Source: JADIYM01 sp964641945
GTDB lineage: Bacteria; Acidobacteriota; Blastocatellia; UBA7656; JADIYM01
Length of the DNA stretch: 7,443 nt
NCBI GenBank assembly: GCA_964641945.1
Contig: CAZXLQ010000261.1
Coordinates: 1 to 7,443 of the forward strand
Reading direction: 5' to 3'
The notes below the pieces were generated by a model. The model saw nothing but the letters and a program-made list of their open reading frames with translations. It did no database searches and was not told where the DNA came from. The position numbers were made by a program, and so were the translations under genes. Positions 4,568-7,443 of this stretch are shown piece after piece; within the stretch, counting starts at the first letter, position 1, and the number at the start of each line of letters is the position of its first letter.

Positions 4568-6964
4568 ATGAAGGACGCAATTCGAACCGCGGCAGTGCTG
4601 GGAGCCGGAACGATGGGGGCGCAGATCGCGGCGCATCTCGCCAACGCCGGCATCAAGACGCTGTTGCTCGACATAGTGCCGCGTGAGTTGACCGAAGACG
4701 ACACCCGCGCCGGGCGAACGCTCGCGGACCGCGCCGTACGTGACCACATTGCGCGCGCCGGGCTCGACGCCGCAAAGAAGGCGAGGCCGGCGGCGTTTTT
4801 CACCGCGCACGCGGCAGGACTGGTGTCCGTCGGCAACCTGGAAGACGACCTCGAGAAGGCCGCGACCGCCGATTTCGTGATCGAGGCGATAGTCGAGAAC
4901 CTCGAGGTCAAACGTGCGCTCTTCGAGCGTATCGACGCGCTGCTCGGTCCGGCAACGATTGTCGCCACGAACACGTCGGGCATTCCTGTCGGCAAAATTG
5001 CCGAAGGCAGGAGCGACGGATTCCGCAGCCGGTTCCTCGGCGTCCACTTCTTCAATCCGCCGCGCTACATGAAGCTCGTCGAGGTTATCTCGACGCCCGA
5101 TACCGATCCGGCGATCGTCGCGCGGATGGCGTCGTTTCTGGACGAACGGCTGGGCAAGGGCGTCGTGTACGCCAAGGACGCCCCGAACTTCATCGCCAAT
5201 CGGGTCGGCACATTCTCTGCGCTGCACACGATGAAGGTGATGCTGGAGGACGGCTATACGCCGGAAGAAGTCGACGTCCTGACCGGTCCAGCGATGGGGC
5301 GGCCGAAAGTCGGCACGTTCCGGTTGATGGACCTCGTCGGCGTCGACGTATTCGCGCATGTCTCGAGCAATCTGCACGTCAACGCACCCCACGACGAGCG
5401 GCGCGAGACGTTCGCCGTCCCGGCAATGATCAGCTCGATGGTCGAGCGGAAGCTGCTCGGCAACAAGACGCGAAAGGGTTTCTACCAGAAGCACGGCGAC
5501 GAGATCCTCACGCTCGATCCCGGAACCCTCGAGTATCGAGAGAGGATTCGTGCGAAGTTCCCGTCGGTCGACCTGGCGAAGACGATCGACGACCTCGCAG
5601 ACCGCGTGCGCACGCTCGTCTTCGGCAAGGACCGAGCTGGCGCGTTCCTCTGGAAGATCACCCGCGACACCCTGATCTACGCTGCTAATCGAATCCCGGA
5701 AATCTGCGACGACGTGTTGCAGGTCGACCGCGCCATCAGGTGGGGCTTCAACTGGGAGATGGGGCCGTTCGAGCTCTGGGATGCGCTCGGCGTTCGGAAG
5801 ACCGTCGATCGAATGCGCGCCGAGGGCTTCGAGATCCCCACTGCCGTCACGACGATGCTCGAAAACGGCGGCGAGACCTTCTACCGCCGGGACGAAGGCC
5901 GCACGCAGTACTGGGACTTCGCGACCGAGGGTTACGTCGAGGTCGAGGATGTGCCAGGAGTGACGATCCTGCGCGACGTCGCGGACCGAGGCAAGGTGGT
6001 GAAGAAGTCCGCCGGCGCGACGATGATCGACCTCGGCGACGGAGTCGCCTGCATTGAGTTCCACTCGAAGATGAATGCGATCGGCGGCGACACGATCGCG
6101 ATGCTCAACGCCGGGGCGAAGGCGCTCGAGGAAGGCGAATTCGCAGGTCTCGTGATTGGCAACCAGGGCGATAACTTCTGCGTAGGCGCCAATCTCATGC
6201 TCCTCCTGCTCGAGGCGCAGGAAGGGAACTGGGACGACGTGAACCACATGATTCGCGCGTTCCAGAACGTTAACATGCGGCTCAAGACCGCGCCCGGACC
6301 TGTCGTCGTCGCGCCGTTCGGAATGGCCCTCGGCGGCGGATGCGAGATCACGCTGCACGGCGCTCGCGTGCGTGCCGCTGCAGAGACCTACCTTGGACTT
6401 GTCGAGTTCGGCGTCGGACTCATCCCTGCCGGCGGAGGCACGAAGGAAGTCGTGCTGCGCGCGGCGGACGCCTCGGCCGCAGCCGGCAGCGAGATGTTCG
6501 ACTCGATCCGCAAGGCCTTCGAGATCGTCGCCACGGCGAAGGTCGCTACGAGCGCGGAGGAAGCCCGTTCATTCGGGTTCCTCAACTCGGCGGACTCGAT
6601 CTCGATGAATCGTGACCGACTGATCGCCGACGCGAAACAGGTCGCGCTCGATCTCGTCGCCGAGGGTTACCAGCCGTATCGCCAGCGAACGGACGTCCCG
6701 GCGCTCGGCGAGGGCGCGCTTGCCGCGCTCAAGCTCGGCGTCTACCAGATGCAGCAGGGCGGTTACATCTCCGAACACGACGCGAAGATCGCGGGAAAAC
6801 TCGCGCGGGTCATGACGGGCGGCGATTTGTCGCACCGATCGGTCGTCACGGAGCAGTACCTGCTCGACCTCGAGCGCGAGGCATTTCTTTCGCTGTGCGG
6901 CGAGCGGAAGACGCTCGAGCGCATCCAGCACACACTCAAGACCGGCAAGCCGCTGAGAAACTAG
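4568..6964 (+). CDS. fadN: Bifunctional 3-hydroxyacyl-CoA dehydrogenase/enoyl-CoA hydratase, FadN type
   Basis: Carries out the two middle steps of the beta-oxidation cycle: hydration of trans-2-enoyl-CoA and NAD+-dependent oxidation of the resulting 3-hydroxyacyl-CoA. The 798-residue protein has the dehydrogenase first and the hydratase last, the reverse of E. coli FadB/FadJ and the same order and length as B. subtilis FadN (about 789). The Rossmann loop is GAGTMG at 12-17. The dehydrogenase active region is TNTSGI at 134-139 and FLGVHFFNP at 156-164 with catalytic H160, paired with E172. NFIANRVG lies at 207-214. A second dehydrogenase C-terminal repeat is seen at WGFNWEMGPFELWDALGV, 392-409. 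The crotonase part starts near 485, with the oxyanion-hole segment GDNFCVGANL at 534-543 and GMALGGGCE at 585-593. Both catalytic glutamates appear present (E593 and E613), so the hydratase should be active. The ATG has GAGG at 4559-4562. The gene lies 32 nt after the reductase and 12 nt before the thiolase. Confidence 0.93.
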   Translation: MKDAIRTAAVLGAGTMGAQIAAHLANAGIKTLLLDIVPRELTEDDTRAGRTLADRAVRDHIARAGLDAAKKARPAAFFTAHAAGLVSVGNLEDDLEKAATADFVIEAIVENLEVKRALFERIDALLGPATIVATNTSGIPVGKIAEGRSDGFRSRFLGVHFFNPPRYMKLVEVISTPDTDPAIVARMASFLDERLGKGVVYAKDAPNFIANRVGTFSALHTMKVMLEDGYTPEEVDVLTGPAMGRPKVGTFRLMDLVGVDVFAHVSSNLHVNAPHDERRETFAVPAMISSMVERKLLGNKTRKGFYQKHGDEILTLDPGTLEYRERIRAKFPSVDLAKTIDDLADRVRTLVFGKDRAGAFLWKITRDTLIYAANRIPEICDDVLQVDRAIRWGFNWEMGPFELWDALGVRKTVDRMRAEGFEIPTAVTTMLENGGETFYRRDEGRTQYWDFATEGYVEVEDVPGVTILRDVADRGKVVKKSAGATMIDLGDGVACIEFHSKMNAIGGDTIAMLNAGAKALEEGEFAGLVIGNQGDNFCVGANLMLLLLEAQEGNWDDVNHMIRAFQNVNMRLKTAPGPVVVAPFGMALGGGCEITLHGARVRAAAETYLGLVEFGVGLIPAGGGTKEVVLRAADASAAAGSEMFDSIRKAFEIVATAKVATSAEEARSFGFLNSADSISMNRDRLIADAKQVALDLVAEGYQPYRQRTDVPALGEGALAALKLGVYQMQQGGYISEHDAKIAGKLARVMTGGDLSHRSVVTEQYLLDLEREAFLSLCGERKTLERIQHTLKTGKPLRN

Positions 6965-6976
6965 GGAGCGGATTAC

Positions 6977-7443
6977 ATGCACGACGCAGTCATTGTTTCA
7001 TCGGTGCGGACCGCGGTCGGCAAGGCGCCCAAGGGGACGCTTAGATCGACGCGGCCGGACGAAATGGCAGCCACGGTCCTTCGAGGAGCCCTCGAAAGGG
7101 CGCCGGGTCTCGACCCGAAGGAGATCGACGACGTGATCCTCGGATGCGCGATGCCCGAAGCCGAGCAGGGCATGAACGTCGCGCGCATCGCCAGCCTTCG
7201 GGCCGGCCTGCCCATCGAGTGCTCGGCGATGACCGTCAACCGCTTCTGTTCGTCGGGTCTTCAGACAATCGCAATGGCATCCGAACGGATCATGGTCGGC
7301 GGCGCCACGGCCATTCTCGCCGGTGGCACCGAGACGATGTCGCTCATCCCGATGGGCGGTCACCGGATAGTGCCGAATCCGAAGCTCGTCGACACTTACC
7401 CGGACGCGTACCTCAACATGGGCCTGACGGCCGAACGCGTGGC
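6977..7443 (+). CDS. fadA: Acetyl-CoA C-acyltransferase (thiolase), 5' part, cut by window end
   Basis: Thiolytic cleavage of 3-ketoacyl-CoA to acetyl-CoA and a shortened acyl-CoA, the last step of each beta-oxidation turn. The frame stays open from the ATG to the window edge, giving 155 complete codons of a protein that normally has about 390-400. The N-terminus, VIVSSVRTAVGKAPKGTLR, is typical of thiolases. The nucleophilic cysteine is C91 in VNRFCSSGLQ (88-97), followed by the family segment ILAGGTETMS. The C-terminal His and Cys of the active site lie beyond the window. AGGGAG at 6963-6968 overlaps the stop codon of the preceding gene and sits 8 nt before the ATG, so translation is probably coupled. 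FadA is preferred over a biosynthetic acetoacetyl-CoA thiolase because of its place directly after fadN, as in B. subtilis fadN-fadA-fadE. Confidence 0.92.
   Translation, partial: MHDAVIVSSVRTAVGKAPKGTLRSTRPDEMAATVLRGALERAPGLDPKEIDDVILGCAMPEAEQGMNVARIASLRAGLPIECSAMTVNRFCSSGLQTIAMASERIMVGGATAILAGGTETMSLIPMGGHRIVPNPKLVDTYPDAYLNMGLTAERV

Noticed and set aside
4529..6358. 609-codon open frame on the minus strand
   Set aside because: It is antisense to the fadN reading frame, which has full catalytic motifs. The translation shows no recognisable domain and is rich in Arg, Asp and Glu, as expected for a mirror frame of a GC-rich gene.

Overview
The window comes from a GC-rich bacterium (roughly 60-65% G+C by eye). 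It carries five consecutive plus-strand genes that form a fatty-acid degradation operon, preceded by one unrelated membrane-protein gene. The gene set and order resemble the FadR/FadN type of beta-oxidation known from Bacillus subtilis, not the FadBA type of E. coli. The base composition, TTG and GTG starts and an environmental-type hairpin repeat point away from Firmicutes. An Acidobacteriota-like or other soil/sediment phylum is plausible, but the phylum cannot be fixed from this sequence.

Layout. Positions 1-249 hold no gene but contain several inverted repeats. The strongest is a perfect 11-bp hairpin at 70-97, itself enclosed by an 8-bp outer stem (60-67 with 119-126). Positions 250-1101 encode a membrane protein with an N-terminal WHxH...C...HHxP domain (glycine-rich-domain/DUF1399-like), two membrane segments and an extreme Gly/Cys-rich tail. 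Positions 1102-1366 are intergenic. They hold a perfect 36-bp inverted repeat built from CGCAAAG units (1133-1168 with 1212-1247), then a probable promoter and an 18-bp FadR-type operator (1325-1342).

The operon follows: a TetR-family FadR regulator (TTG start at 1367), a long-chain fatty acyl-CoA synthetase (2000-3832), a small FNR-like flavin/NAD(P)H reductase (GTG start at 3825, overlapping the previous stop), a fused 3-hydroxyacyl-CoA dehydrogenase/enoyl-CoA hydratase of FadN type (4568-6964), and the 5' part of the FadA thiolase (6977 to the window edge). Gaps are 24 nt, -8 nt, 32 nt and 12 nt, so one transcript is likely.

How the genes fit together. The synthetase activates fatty acids to acyl-CoA. 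The FadN-type protein hydrates enoyl-CoA and oxidises the hydroxyacyl-CoA, and the thiolase releases acetyl-CoA. The acyl-CoA dehydrogenase step is not in the window and may lie downstream. By analogy with B. subtilis FadR, the regulator should repress the operon until long-chain acyl-CoA accumulates. The operator in front of it predicts autoregulation of the whole operon. The FNR-like protein is the one member without an established role in this pathway, and it is the best candidate here for something new. I see no CRISPR array, phage, transposase, tRNA or rRNA.
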